Positions 24,595 through 34,744 of a stretch of 64,000 nt of DNA are shown in pieces (within the stretch, counting starts at the first letter, position 1; every line of letters begins with the position of its first letter). The notes beneath the pieces are model-generated. The model did no database searches and was not told the origin of the DNA. It saw only the letters and a list, made by a program, of their open reading frames with translations. Location: the NCBI GenBank assembly GCA_964035545.1, contig OZ037772.1, forward strand, positions 1,637,001 through 1,701,000. Direction: 5' to 3'. Source of the stretch: Bugula neritina. Taxonomy: Eukaryota > Bryozoa > Gymnolaemata > Cheilostomatida > Bugulidae. A program made the position numbers and the translations under genes.

Positions 24595-27500
24595 TTAAGA
24601 GGGCACATAGTCTGCCATCCAACTAGGTGGCTTCCGTTCTCTGGTTGAACGTCTTAGATTGTCGCTATGATTGGCGCTCTCGGTGGTGTCAACCTGGGTA
24701 CTACTAGCGTTTTGTTTAGGATCCTTTGGTGTCTCAGGACTCGCTGGCTCCGTGACGAGTGGTCTGATGTCTCGCCGGTTTCTCCGAAAGAGGTTGTTGT
24801 TAAGTTGTATGGCATAGGCTCTGCTACTCAATTGTTTGTTAATTTGCGCCTCCTGCCATTTTCTCCGGTGCTGACTCCAGTCTCGAACCAAAACTGGTTG
24901 CCCTTCTTTCAGCACTGCCAAATCTCTTGCACCGTCATTGCATCTCTGCTGCAGTTTTTCATTGCGGCCCTGCTTTTCCCACCAACCTTGGTTGTTCTCT
25001 GTTTCTGGCCGAACTTGTGGGAGTACTGACCTGGTGGGTCTTCCGATAAGTTGCTGAATTGGGCTGGCCGTCAGGCCTTCTTTGGTGGTGTTGAGATGTT
25101 CCAGTAACGCAAGTTCGGGCTCTTCACATCTGCGGAGTATACGTTTGGCTATCTTCACAGCAGACTCTGCCTTCCCATTGGACTGAGGATGATATGGAGA
25201 GCTGGTGGTGTGTGTGAAATTCCATGATTGGCTGAAAGTGGAAAACTGGTGCGAGGTAAACTGTGGTCCGTTGTCAGTGTGAACCTGTCTGGGTATTCCC
25301 AGGCGTCCAAAACAGCGCTTTATGGAGTTGATAACAGCCTCTGCTGTTTGGTTGTCCAGTCGGTCATATTCAAGGTAGTCAGTCGTATAGTCAACAATAG
25401 TAATGTAGTGAGTGTGATTGTATTCAAACAAGTCAATTCCTACTTTGGTCCAGGGTTGTTGGGGAACTGTGTGGAGTAAAAGTGTTTCCTTCTGTTGCCG
25501 GGGAGCATCCAGTTGACATTGTCGACAGTTAGCAATATTGTTTTTGATGTCCTTGGTGATGCCAAGCCAAAACACTGTGTGGCGGGCACGTCTTAGTGTG
25601 GAGTTAATCCCATTATGGCCGGTGTGAAGTAGTTGGAGAAACTTTCTCTGGAGTGTCTTTGGAATAATGGCTCGTAGTCCTTTGTAAACAATGCCATTGT
25701 CAATAGATAGTTCGTCCTGAAAGTGTTTGTACTTGTCGTGAGTTGTGCAGTTGGCAATGTTCCAGTCATGTTTAATAAGGTTTGTCAGTGTCATAAGTTC
25801 ATTGTCCTGTGCAGTAGCAGTCCTAATGTTGTCAATTAAGTCGTCACAAACAGGAGCATCATTATTTTGAGAGTCAATGTGAAAAATGTGTTCTGGTAGT
25901 TGTTGATAGTTGGGGGAGTCAAAGTATGAGTCTCTTGAGAGTAAGTCAGCCGTGATTTGTTCAGCACCCTTTTGCCAAGTTACCTTAATGTTGGGGTATC
26001 TTTGTAAGTGAAGAAGCATAGCCTGCAACCTCCGAGATGCCTTATGAATGGATTTCCTGAAAATAGATACAAGGGGTTTGTGGTCAGTTTGGATAGTGAC
26101 AGCATGGTGACCAAAGATATACTGGTCAAAGCGTTCAGTGCCAAACACTATGGCAAGGCACTCAAGCTCTAGTGGCACATAGTTCTGTTCCGATTTTGTT
26201 AAACTGCGAGATGCATATGCTACAGGCTTGCCTCCTTGCATGAGTGTTGCACCCACACCAGCATTTGAAGCGTCAGTTTGTATAGTTACTGGCTTGTTGC
26301 AGTCAAAGTATTGTAGAGTTTCTGAGTCAGTTAGTAAGGTCTTCAGTCTATTAAAAGCGTTCATTTGGTCGTCAGTCCAGTGAAAGTCTTGAGCATTGTC
26401 TTGTGTCAGTAAACGTCGTAATGGTTCAGATTCCGATGCTAGGTTGCTAATAAATTTTGACATGTATGTGATGTGACCAAGGAATCGTTTTACTCCCTGT
26501 GGAGATGAGGGAGGTTTCATCTTAAGAATGGCTTTTACTTTGTTAGGATCTGGTTTAAGTCCATTAGTTGTCAGTATGTGTCCAATGTAAGGTAGTTCGT
26601 CCTGAAGGAAGCGGGATTTTTCCTTGTTCAGTCTCAGTCCTGTCTGTCGAGCACGTTTGAAGAGCGCTTCAAGGTTTCTATCATGCTCTTTCCTTGTGCT
26701 TCCAAAAATTAGGATGTCATCTGCAACTATGGTGATGCCATCAAGACCAGCAAGATTTTCCGTGAGCCTTCTCTGAAACTCCTCCGGCGCTGATGCAATT
26801 CCAAAGGGTAGCCTTAGGTACTTGTACTTTCCTATGGGAGTCCAGAAAGTTGTCAAGTCTGTAGATTCCTCAGCTAGGGGAATTTGATAGAAACCTTCTT
26901 TGGCGTCACACAAGGAGAAAAACTTGGCACCGTTGAGTTGTGGCAAAACATCTTCCAATGTTGGCATGACAGCGTGGTTTCGTTTAATTGCTTGATTGAG
27001 ATTTTGCGGATCTATGCAGATGCGTATCTTTCCATTAGGCTTGCGCACTGGTTGTAGATGGCTTATCCAGTCTGTAGGTGCTTCTACCTTAGCGATAATT
27101 TGACGTTGTTCTAGTTCAAGAATAGTCTTGATGAGATCTGATTTCATCGACAAGGGCACCTTCCGCGGTCGGACTTGCACTGGTACAGCTTCAGGTCTTA
27201 GCTCTATCCTATATTCCTGTTCAAACTTTCCAAGTCCGGTAAATATGTCATCAAAGTTAGTCAGTAAAGTCTGAAGGTCTGGGTCAGTAGTGGCAAAGTT
27301 TACATTCTCGCTTTTGGTGCTGGGCATTTGTAATAAATCCAGGTGCAAACATGATTTCCATGACAGCAAGCTATGTTGGGTGGTTTCCACAACTAGGAAT
27401 TTTAATGTAGTGTAACATCCTTGCTTGTTTAGTATCTGTATCCGTGTCCACCCTAGTGGTGCACACTTGCTCTGGTCATATAAAGTTAGTACAGTATCAG

Positions 27501-28545
27501 TCGGTGTAAGTTTCGGTTTACCTAGCTTGTCGTAGTCGATCGTATTCAAAGTATTGCATGATGCACCAGTGTCAAGTTGGAATTCAATGTCATAAATAGT
27601 ATCTGCTTGCTTAGCAGTGAGCATCGCTAATAATTTACGATCTCGTACAGTAGTGGAGATAGTACTTACATGTTGAGAGTCACTGTCTGAAGAGTAATTC
27701 CAGGTGACTTGATTGGCTGTTTCGGTTGAGTCGCGATAATGATGCATGCGTGACCTGCAGTATGTAGCAAAGTGGTTAAATTTCTTGCAATGATTGCACT
27801 GTTTCCCATATGCTGGGCATGCTCGAGGTGGGTGATTGCCTCCACAGTTTCCACACCTAGAAGCACCAACTGATTTTCTGACGTTGGGCTGAGAGTGAGT
27901 GTGTGAAAGTTGTCCTCTGTGTTTATCAGTGTTACGAGTGTCATTAGAGTGATATTGATGAGTCGGAGGTCTATGTTTTACCAAGTTCACTTGTTCGAGT
28001 CCATATGTGTTATCCTTAGTCATAGTCTTGTAGTCAATAGCCGATGCTTCTTCTCGTCTGCAGAGTTCAATTGCTTTGTCAAAGTCAGTCAAGTCAAACA
28101 GTTTCTTTCTAATCTTGTCACTTTCAATTCCCAGTATCAGTGCTTGTAGTATCAGTCGGTTGTACATGTCTTTTAAGTCACATAGTCCTGCAATGGTATG
28201 TAGTTCAGTCAAAAATTCGTCAATAGTTCTATTTCCTTGCTTACAAGTCAGTAGTGAGTGAGTCTTAGCCACTAAGTTTATTCTTGGTTTGCAGTAGTCA
28301 TCAAACTGCGTCACAACTTTGTCATAGTCAGTTTTGTCATTGTTGTCAGTCCAGTTGAAAGAGTCGTATATTTGGTTGCCTCGGCGACCGATAGTTCTAA
28401 GTAGGTATGCAGTTTTCACTTTGCCTTCGGCTGTATCTTTCGATGTGGCAGTTAAAAAAAGTTCGAAGTCACGTTTAAAAATCTTCCATTCCTCAGGTAA
28501 ATTCGGTCCATCTGCTAATGGTTTTGGCGCTAGTAATTGCTCCAT
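24595..28545 (-). CDS. E3 Gag-Pol polyprotein, 1316 aa
   Basis: A single reading frame. Gag occupies about residues 1-290, with two zinc knuckles at about 230-265 (CGNCGGNHPPRAC and CNHCKKFNHFATYC). Protease DTGAS is near 327. The reverse transcriptase has VADDILIFG near 610, so the YxDD box is ADD. RNase H TDAS is near 760, and the integrase zinc region HTGHNG..CRQCQ near 975-1015. The DDE core has VGIDLFEY, HTDNGPQFTS (near 1094) and GKAESAVK. The wording of the RT (LPFGIASAPEEFQRRL) resembles K02A2.6/Mag-like gypsy elements. No gag stop or frameshift precedes pol, so capsid and enzymes would be made as one chain and need processing. No disabling lesion seen. Confidence 0.95.
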   Translation of the reverse strand: MEQLLAPKPLADGPNLPEEWKIFKRDFELFLTATSKDTAEGKVKTAYLLRTIGRRGNQIYDSFNWTDNNDKTDYDKVVTQFDDYCKPRINLVAKTHSLLTCKQGNRTIDEFLTELHTIAGLCDLKDMYNRLILQALILGIESDKIRKKLFDLTDFDKAIELCRREEASAIDYKTMTKDNTYGLEQVNLVKHRPPTHQYHSNDTRNTDKHRGQLSHTHSQPNVRKSVGASRCGNCGGNHPPRACPAYGKQCNHCKKFNHFATYCRSRMHHYRDSTETANQVTWNYSSDSDSQHVSTISTTVRDRKLLAMLTAKQADTIYDIEFQLDTGASCNTLNTIDYDKLGKPKLTPTDTVLTLYDQSKCAPLGWTRIQILNKQGCYTTLKFLVVETTQHSLLSWKSCLHLDLLQMPSTKSENVNFATTDPDLQTLLTNFDDIFTGLGKFEQEYRIELRPEAVPVQVRPRKVPLSMKSDLIKTILELEQRQIIAKVEAPTDWISHLQPVRKPNGKIRICIDPQNLNQAIKRNHAVMPTLEDVLPQLNGAKFFSLCDAKEGFYQIPLAEESTDLTTFWTPIGKYKYLRLPFGIASAPEEFQRRLTENLAGLDGITIVADDILIFGSTRKEHDRNLEALFKRARQTGLRLNKEKSRFLQDELPYIGHILTTNGLKPDPNKVKAILKMKPPSSPQGVKRFLGHITYMSKFISNLASESEPLRRLLTQDNAQDFHWTDDQMNAFNRLKTLLTDSETLQYFDCNKPVTIQTDASNAGVGATLMQGGKPVAYASRSLTKSEQNYVPLELECLAIVFGTERFDQYIFGHHAVTIQTDHKPLVSIFRKSIHKASRRLQAMLLHLQRYPNIKVTWQKGAEQITADLLSRDSYFDSPNYQQLPEHIFHIDSQNNDAPVCDDLIDNIRTATAQDNELMTLTNLIKHDWNIANCTTHDKYKHFQDELSIDNGIVYKGLRAIIPKTLQRKFLQLLHTGHNGINSTLRRARHTVFWLGITKDIKNNIANCRQCQLDAPRQQKETLLLHTVPQQPWTKVGIDLFEYNHTHYITIVDYTTDYLEYDRLDNQTAEAVINSIKRCFGRLGIPRQVHTDNGPQFTSHQFSTFSQSWNFTHTTSSPYHPQSNGKAESAVKIAKRILRRCEEPELALLEHLNTTKEGLTASPIQQLIGRPTRSVLPQVRPETENNQGWWEKQGRNEKLQQRCNDGARDLAVLKEGQPVLVRDWSQHRRKWQEAQINKQLSSRAYAIQLNNNLFRRNRRDIRPLVTEPASPETPKDPKQNASSTQVDTTESANHSDNLRRSTRERKPPSWMADYVPS

Positions 28546-28572
28546 GTTATTTCAGTGTAATATTAATAATAA

Positions 28573-28589
28573 TTAGACTCGGGGCACCA
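28573..28589 (-). other. E3 primer-binding site
   Basis: TGGTGCCCCGAGTCTAA on the minus strand directly follows the 5' LTR. Its first 13 nt are shared with the E4 site at 63153-63169. The primer tRNA is not assigned. Confidence 0.75.
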
Positions 28590-28821
28590 TGTTTTATGTT
28601 GATTTGTGATATTATTTCAGCTATCGTGAAAAGACAGAACGTGCTCGAGTTAGTTGATAAACGTAAGAGGCCGAAGCCGTGATTTATTACCACAATATAT
28701 ATATACGAAAATACTAAAACTATTACAATAAGTGATACAATTAATTATTAAGATTATGACAAAAAATAGTAAAATAATAAAATAACAAATTAGAAATAAA
28801 TGTTTACATGAACACCGAACA
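28590..28821 (-). repeat. E3 5' LTR
   Basis: 232 bp. It is followed by the CTGAT duplicate. Confidence 0.95.
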
Positions 28822-28947
28822 CTGATACTCAATCTCATACTGAGTCTGATACTCGTAGTCATAGTGATAGTCTTTGCCAGATTATTGTTAGATAATTTAG
28901 GCTAGTACTAGTACTACTACTAGTAGTACTACTACTAGTACTAATAG

Positions 28948-29252
28948 TGTGGTGGCTCGTGGAGCTACCAGCAACACAATACGCAAGGTTGCGTATTGAC
29001 CCGGAACAATGTATTAGCCAATTAGCTAAGCTGTTTGATAAGTAATAGTAGCCGCTTCGCGCTACTAGCTCAGTTGAGGATAGTGCTGTAAATTAAATAG
29101 ACGTGCGTATCATTACTGTTGTACATTGGATTTTTATTATGTATTCTTGTATTAAATATAACGGTATCTACTCGACTTAACCGGTGAAGTTTCTCTAGTG
29201 TTAAATAGACTCTCTTGGTGGCACATCAACCCTAAATCTGAAAACTATAACA
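28948..29252 (+). repeat. E2 5' LTR
   Basis: 305 bp, starts TGTGGTGGCTCG, ends ACTATAACA. It is recognisably related to the E1 LTR but clearly diverged. Confidence 0.95.
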
Positions 29253-29253
29253 G

Positions 29254-29270
29254 TGGTGGCAGCGGTGGGA
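29254..29270 (+). other. E2 primer-binding site
   Basis: TGGTGGCAGCGGTGGGA begins one base after the LTR. It is complementary to a tRNA ending TCCCACCGCTGCCA-CCA, which I recall as metazoan tRNA-Leu (AAG/TAG). E1 has one mismatch. Confidence 0.8.
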
Positions 29271-29285
29271 TAGTGTATATCAAAG

Positions 29286-30152
29286 ATGGAGACTGAAAAC
29301 GCTAGAATGCAACCACCCCCAGTAGAAGGTGAGCGTAGAAATGCTGTTAATCCTGTGAATCATGAAGGAGAAGAAGCTTATAGACATTGCTTGAAAGCTC
29401 CCACCTTTACTGGGTCGGAAGATGTCGAACAATTTATACAAGAATTTAGAGAGGTAATGGAAGTTGCTCAATGGCCGCATAGAGTGGCCCTCATTCAATT
29501 GCGGAGAGCGGTGACGGAACAAGCCAAGCCGTACGGAGTGGGAACGGACGTAGACGGCATACTGGCTGCGCTGCGGGCCCGTTTTGGCACCTCCGTCATA
29601 GACGCTAGGACCAAGCTGGAGAGATTGTGCCGCACCCCGCGGACCTCGCTGCAAGAACATGCCGCGACGGTGAAGAAGCTGGCGCAGATTGCATATAGCG
29701 ATCTGCCAGCACAACACCAAGAGCGTTACACCTATGACGCCTTTGTCCAGTCCCTAAACGACCTGGGCCTAGACCATCACCTACGAGCTAAAGGGATAAC
29801 CAGAATAGAGGATGCCCTGAAGGCTGGAGAAGCTTACCTGTTGGCTACCCAAATGCATCGAGCACAACGGAACCCACCAGTAGTTGGAGTCAGCGCTGCT
29901 CGGGCTACGACAGGCTCCGAAGCCCTCCCGCTGGAAGCCGAAGTGGACCGTATGGTAGAGATGTTGGGACAATTGGTAACCATTCTGGCCGGTGCTGGCC
30001 CCGGTCAGGCCTTGCGGATGCCCCCAACACCTGTGGGGCAAGGCTGGAGTAGCGCTGATCAGGACCAGGGACAGAAAGGACGACCCCAATACCAGGGGGC
30101 GTTAAACTGTCACGGCCCGCGGACACTCTCCCTCCCCGCGGGCCGCAACTAA
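29286..30152 (+). CDS. E2 Gag, 288 aa, without zinc knuckle
   Basis: Homologous to E1 Gag over about residues 1-200 (FIQEFREVMEVAQWPHRVAL; AQIAYSDLP). The C-terminal part has lost the CCHC knuckle and is instead Gly/Gln-rich before the frameshift site. The ATG at 29286 lies 15 nt after the primer-binding site. The stop TAA (30150-30152) lies just after the 3' arm of the frameshift hairpin. Nucleic-acid packaging would need another RNA-binding region. The basic stretch encoded in the -1 frame after 30330 (RRHQPRRRKPRKPR) could serve in Gag-Pol. Confidence 0.88.
   Translation: METENARMQPPPVEGERRNAVNPVNHEGEEAYRHCLKAPTFTGSEDVEQFIQEFREVMEVAQWPHRVALIQLRRAVTEQAKPYGVGTDVDGILAALRARFGTSVIDARTKLERLCRTPRTSLQEHAATVKKLAQIAYSDLPAQHQERYTYDAFVQSLNDLGLDHHLRAKGITRIEDALKAGEAYLLATQMHRAQRNPPVVGVSAARATTGSEALPLEAEVDRMVEMLGQLVTILAGAGPGQALRMPPTPVGQGWSSADQDQGQKGRPQYQGALNCHGPRTLSLPAGRN
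30101..30145 (+). promoter_or_regulatory. E2 -1 ribosomal frameshift signal
   Basis: GTTAAAC (30101-30107) in gag phase G-TTA-AAC, spacer TGTCA, then a perfect 10-bp stem CGGCCCGCGG (30113-30122) / CCGCGGGCCG (30136-30145) with a 13-nt loop. The -1 frame is open from here and is homologous to the E1 Pol N-terminus. Confidence 0.82.
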
Positions 30153-33100
30153 AGGAGTATGGTGGAACACGCCGTCGTCTGTCCGTACGGACACGGCGGA
30201 ACATTCCACCCGAGTGGCAGGTACCACGCAGGACTAGTAGGCCCGCACAACGGCCCAGTACCTTCTCCCTGCCACTCGCTAACCGGTTTCACCGGTTACC
30301 TCGGGAAGAGGAGCCCGCCACTGAAATGGAGCCAGAAGGCCCAGTGGAGAGGCCCAAACCCCGCCGGCACCAACCTCGCCGCCGGAAGCCCCGTAAACCA
30401 CGGGTGAAACCCCCGCCGTCCTGTCAAACCAGGACAGCACATGCGGGGGGGGGTGAAAGTACAACCACATGGAGAGAGCTATTTCCTACCCGGAAAGGTG
30501 GCCGGCAACGCCGTCACTTTCCTGCTCGACTCCGGTTGTACTACCAACCTTCTCAGTCGTAGAGTCTTTGAGGCACTGCCCCGCCGGGACAGGGATAGAG
30601 TACGACCGTATACTGGAGAACATGGCACCCTGGCAGACGGGTCATGTATCCCCTTTTATGGTATTATCGAGCTCCCTGGGCGTGTCCGAGATCAGGCTGT
30701 ACAGGAGACCTTTATCATAGGTCAACTGGAAGAAGATGCTATCCTCGGAATGCCCTTCTTGAAGCAGCACCAGTGCCGAATAGATTTCAGTAAGTCGGTG
30801 GTGCTGATGGGCGGGCGAGAACTCGCCTGTGTGGATAAGTTTGGGCGTCCCCTGGTGGGCGGTGTTCAGGTAGTTCGAAACTGCACCGTACCCGGACGCT
30901 CCAGAGCTACTATCCACTGCCGAGTGAACAGCAACCGGATAGCCAGGCTCGGGGTCGTTGAAAGCGCGCACGAAAAGATCCAACTCGCCAGTAGTTTAAA
31001 CCGACTGACTGAGCGAGGGGAGGTCTTAGTGCAGTGCGTCAACCCCTTTACCGAGCCCATTGAGCTCCCAGCTGGGTCAATGCTGGGCCGGTTCCATTCC
31101 GTCCAGGAAGAGGACGTGGGCCCGTCGCTGGGTGACGCGACGGAGGCACCCCCTCGACACCCTATTCAGGGACGAGGGGCAGTCCCAACACATCTCCGGG
31201 AGTTATACGAAACAGCCAGTGGCGGCTGCGCGAGTAACAGAGAACGCCAAGCTATGGCCAAGTTACTACGCGACTACGGTGATGTGTTCAGCAGCGGAGA
31301 GCATGATGTGGGACTGACTGGAATTGTCAGACACGAAATACCGCTGACTGCAGGGACAGTCCCTGTCCGGCAGCCCACGCGCAGGCTGGGGCCGGAGAAA
31401 GAGAAGGAGGTTAGCCGACAAGTACGGGATCTTCTGGACCGGGGACTGATAGAGCCCGCCCATAGTGCGTGGAGCTCGCCAGTCGTACTGGTCCGGAAGA
31501 AAGACGGCAGTTGGCGGTTCTGTGTGGACTACCGCAAACTCAATAGCGTAACCATACAGGACGCCTACCCTCTACCTCGTATTGACGAGTCATTGGACGC
31601 CCTAGCCGGCAGCAAGTACTTCAGTACGTTAGACTTGCTAAGCGGCTATTGGCAGGTTCCTCTGAGTCCCGACGCCCAAGAGAAAGCGGCGTTTATCACA
31701 CGGGACGGTTTGTGGAAGTGGAAGGTGCTGCCCTTCGGGTTAACCTCCGCCCCAGCCACCTTCCAGAGGCTGATGGAACAAGTCCTTAGCGGACTCCATT
31801 GGAAGACACTGCTGGTCTACCTCGATGATGTCATCGTAATCTCTCCAGACTTCGAGACACATGTCAGTCGTCTGCAGGAGGTTTTCGAGAGACTCCGAGG
31901 TGCCGGTCTTAAGCTCAAACCTTCCAAGTGCGCTCTGTTGCAGCCGGAGGTCAAGTACCTGGGGCACGTTGTCGGTCGAAACGGCGTGGCAACGGATCCC
32001 GAAAAGGTACGGGCAGTAGAAGACTGGGTCACCCCCCAAGACTTGACCGGACTCCGGGCTTTCTTGGGGCTGGTAGGGTATTACAGGCAATACATACCAG
32101 ACTTTGCGGGCATAGCCCAGCCGTTAAACCGGCTTACCGCAAAGGGAGTGACGTGGCAGTGGACTCCAGTCGAACAAGAAGCGTTCGACCGCCTCAAGGG
32201 CTGCCTCCTAACGGCGCCCATCTTGGCCTACCCAGACCCCACTCTGGAGTACATCCTAGACACGGACGCCAGTGACCAGAATGTTGGCGCTGTGCTGTCA
32301 CAAGTGCAGGAAGGCCGAGAAGTAGTAGTAGCCTACTACAGCAAGTCTCTCTCTCCCGCTGAACGAAATTACTGCACTACCCGCAAGGAGCTGCTGGCAG
32401 TAATCAAGTCAGTGAAGCACTTCAGACCATACCTATATGGCAGGAAGTTCCGGCTGCGTACGGATCATGCCTCGCTGATCTGGTTGTGCAGGAGAGCAGA
32501 GCCCTCCAGTCAGGTCGCCCGGTGGCTCGAAATCCTAGCTGAATTCTCGTACCGGATCGAACACCGACCGGGCAAGAGACACAGCAATGCGGATGGGTTG
32601 AGTCGCCGACCTGACGGAGGTTGCAAACAGTGTCTCAACATCGAGAGGAGGGATGGAGGTCCCCCACGATGCGAGCTGGAGACGCTGGCTCATCACGGAG
32701 CACCGTTTGACTGGGATCAAGGTCAACTCAGGCAAAGAGTTGATGAGTCCCCGGAGGATGTACAAAACCTCCGCGCCAACCCTGTACTGGCCGGTAATGT
32801 TCGAGAGCTGAAGAAGCTCCAAGAGGAGCTGCCTGGAGTCGTGGCAGACATCTACCGGGCCAAAAGGGAAGGGCGACGACCCAGCGAGGAACGCATACGA
32901 CAGGGATGCGCCGAGTTCCGGCTATACTGTCAGCGTTGGGACTCGCTGCGGATCGGGCAGGTTGAGTTGCTAACCTTCTCTCTAGCTGCCAGCGGCAGAC
33001 ACCCGGAAAGGAAGAGGGTAGTCTGCCCCACAGCCATCCGCCGTGAGTTGATTTGGGATACTCACAAGCAGGCCCACGCAGGGGTCAAGCGAGTGATATC

Positions 33101-34727
33101 CAAATTACGACTCCGGTGGTATTGGCCGCAGATGAAGCGTGACGTCCGGCTCAGAGTCAAACAGTGTGAGATCTGCCAGGCCAGTAAGCATAGCCGCCCC
33201 CCTGGTGAAGCGGGACGGCGGAGGCTATATGCTGGTAGGCCCTGGCAAGTAGTCGCTGTAGACCTGGTCGGACCCATGCCCCTGACCCCCAGAGGCAATA
33301 ATTGGATCCTAGTACTAACCGACCACTTTACTAGGTGGGCGGATGCTCTGGCTATCCCAGATGCATCAGCCCCAACAGTGGCCAGGGCACTAGACCAACA
33401 TGTATTCTGTTATTTTGGGCTTCCCGAACAGATACACTCTGATCAAGGCGCTCAATTCCAGTCTCAACTGATGAGCGACCTTTGCCACCTCTGGGGAGTA
33501 AATCAGAGCAGGACCACCCCCTACCACCCTCAAGGTAACGGGGTGGTGGAGCGCAACAACCGGATGCTAGGTGATGCGCTCCGGAGTCTCCTCCTTGGAC
33601 GAGGTCAAGAGGAATGGGATACGGTGTTGCCGCAAGTCATGCGTGCATACCGTAGCACCCCACACACCAGTACTGGTGAGACCCCAAACCTCTTGATGCT
33701 CGGGAGAGAGACTCGTGTCCCTGACCATCTCACCTATCACGTTCCAGAGCAGGATAACTCAGTCCACGAGTATGCCAGTGAACTAGTGGAACGGATGAAG
33801 GCCGCACACGAGATACTGCGTCAACAGCAGTGGAAGGTGCGGCACGAAGATTCCGATGAACCACCCCTCTATCAAAGAGGAGATAAGGTGTGGATGGTCA
33901 ATTACCGTAGGCGCCGCGGACAGGCTGATAAGCTGAAGCCTAAGTTCGTAGGCCCCTACGTGGTCGTCGAGGCTATGCCCAATCATACGTACAAGATTGA
34001 GCGCTCAGGACAGGTGTCTATCCAGAATGAGTCTCGCTTGAAACCGCATTGGGCTAGCCCTGACGGAGTGGGAGAAGCCCCCCCGTTGTTAGAGCCCAGG
34101 AGGCAGACAACGATGCGCGGGCGACGGCGGCATGGACCTGAATACGAAGTGGTCATACCGCGGGAGGAAAACTTGGTGAGAGAGGAGCGGCAGCTTTTGT
34201 CAACAGAAGCGTGTCCGCCACCGCCAAGTCTAATTCCATCACTTCCAGAAACCGAGCCGGTTCCGGAAGTGCAAACCCCCACGGAGGGAGGGGCTCCATC
34301 CGGAGAACAAGAAGAGGTGACCACTAACGGTGAAGTAGAGACGCCATTTGAGGCCCCTACTAACGAACCGGCAAGCGTGTCACCCCCCCTAGAAAGGGGA
34401 CAGCGTACGAGGAAACCCCCACCGTATTTGAAAGACTTCATATGTGACTGCATTAGAAGCGGCGCATATGAAAGTCTAGGGGAAAAACGTACGATAAAAT
34501 GTTGGAGTTGTGAACCCCACGCAAATATCAACTTTTGCGAGGGCGGAATAGTGGGAGGAATTAATGCGCGTAAAGCAAATAGTTCCGACCTCGTGCCTCA
34601 GAAACGATGCTCAGCCTTTTCTTATGCTGACATCGCCAAAGGCAGACGTATCCCACAACCAGCTCCAACCTTACCAAGAACGTTGAGTATGGACATTAAT
34701 ACCGAGTTCCCAGGTAAGCCAGTATAA
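30108..34727 (+). pseudogene. E2 Pol, broken by a one-base shift in a G run
   Basis: The -1 frame runs from the slippery site to a run of nine G at 30445-30453. The protease and all later domains lie in the next frame, open from 30441 to the TAA at 34725-34727. A run of eight G would fit the E1 alignment. Domains after the shift: protease FLLDSGC (about 30516), RT YLDD (about 31817), RNase H TDASD (about 32262), integrase zinc region (about 33060-33190), DDE (VAVDLVG, SDQGAQF, VVERNN) and GPY (about 33955). From about 31150 to 34415 it is nearly identical to E1. The shift may be a real mutation or a homopolymer error in the assembly. No other lesion seen. Confidence 0.85.
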
Positions 34728-34744
34728 GTCTTGTATTCCTATTC

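Larger units (their letters stand above)
24321..28821 (-). mobile_element. Ty3/gypsy LTR retrotransposon E3, complete, 4501 bp
   Basis: Two 232-bp LTRs that I read as identical (TG..CA), flanked by the 5-bp duplication CTGAT (24316-24320 and 28822-28826). The primer-binding site is at 28573-28589. The polypurine tract is at 24553-24560 (GTGGGAGA on the minus strand). One uninterrupted gag-pol ORF. All the visible parts are intact, so this is the best candidate for a live element here. E4 is a relative with the same primer-binding core but different LTRs. Confidence 0.95.

Noticed and set aside
30159-30562. Small frames between E2 gag and the protease as separate genes
   Set aside because: One is the out-of-frame shadow. 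The other (from 30326) is simply the -1 pol frame between the frameshift site and the G run.
30441-34727. E2 pol starting at the ATG at 30441
   Set aside because: This ATG lies just before the G9 run. Homology to E1 Pol continues upstream in the neighbouring frame back to the slippery site, so the ATG is an artefact of the one-base shift.
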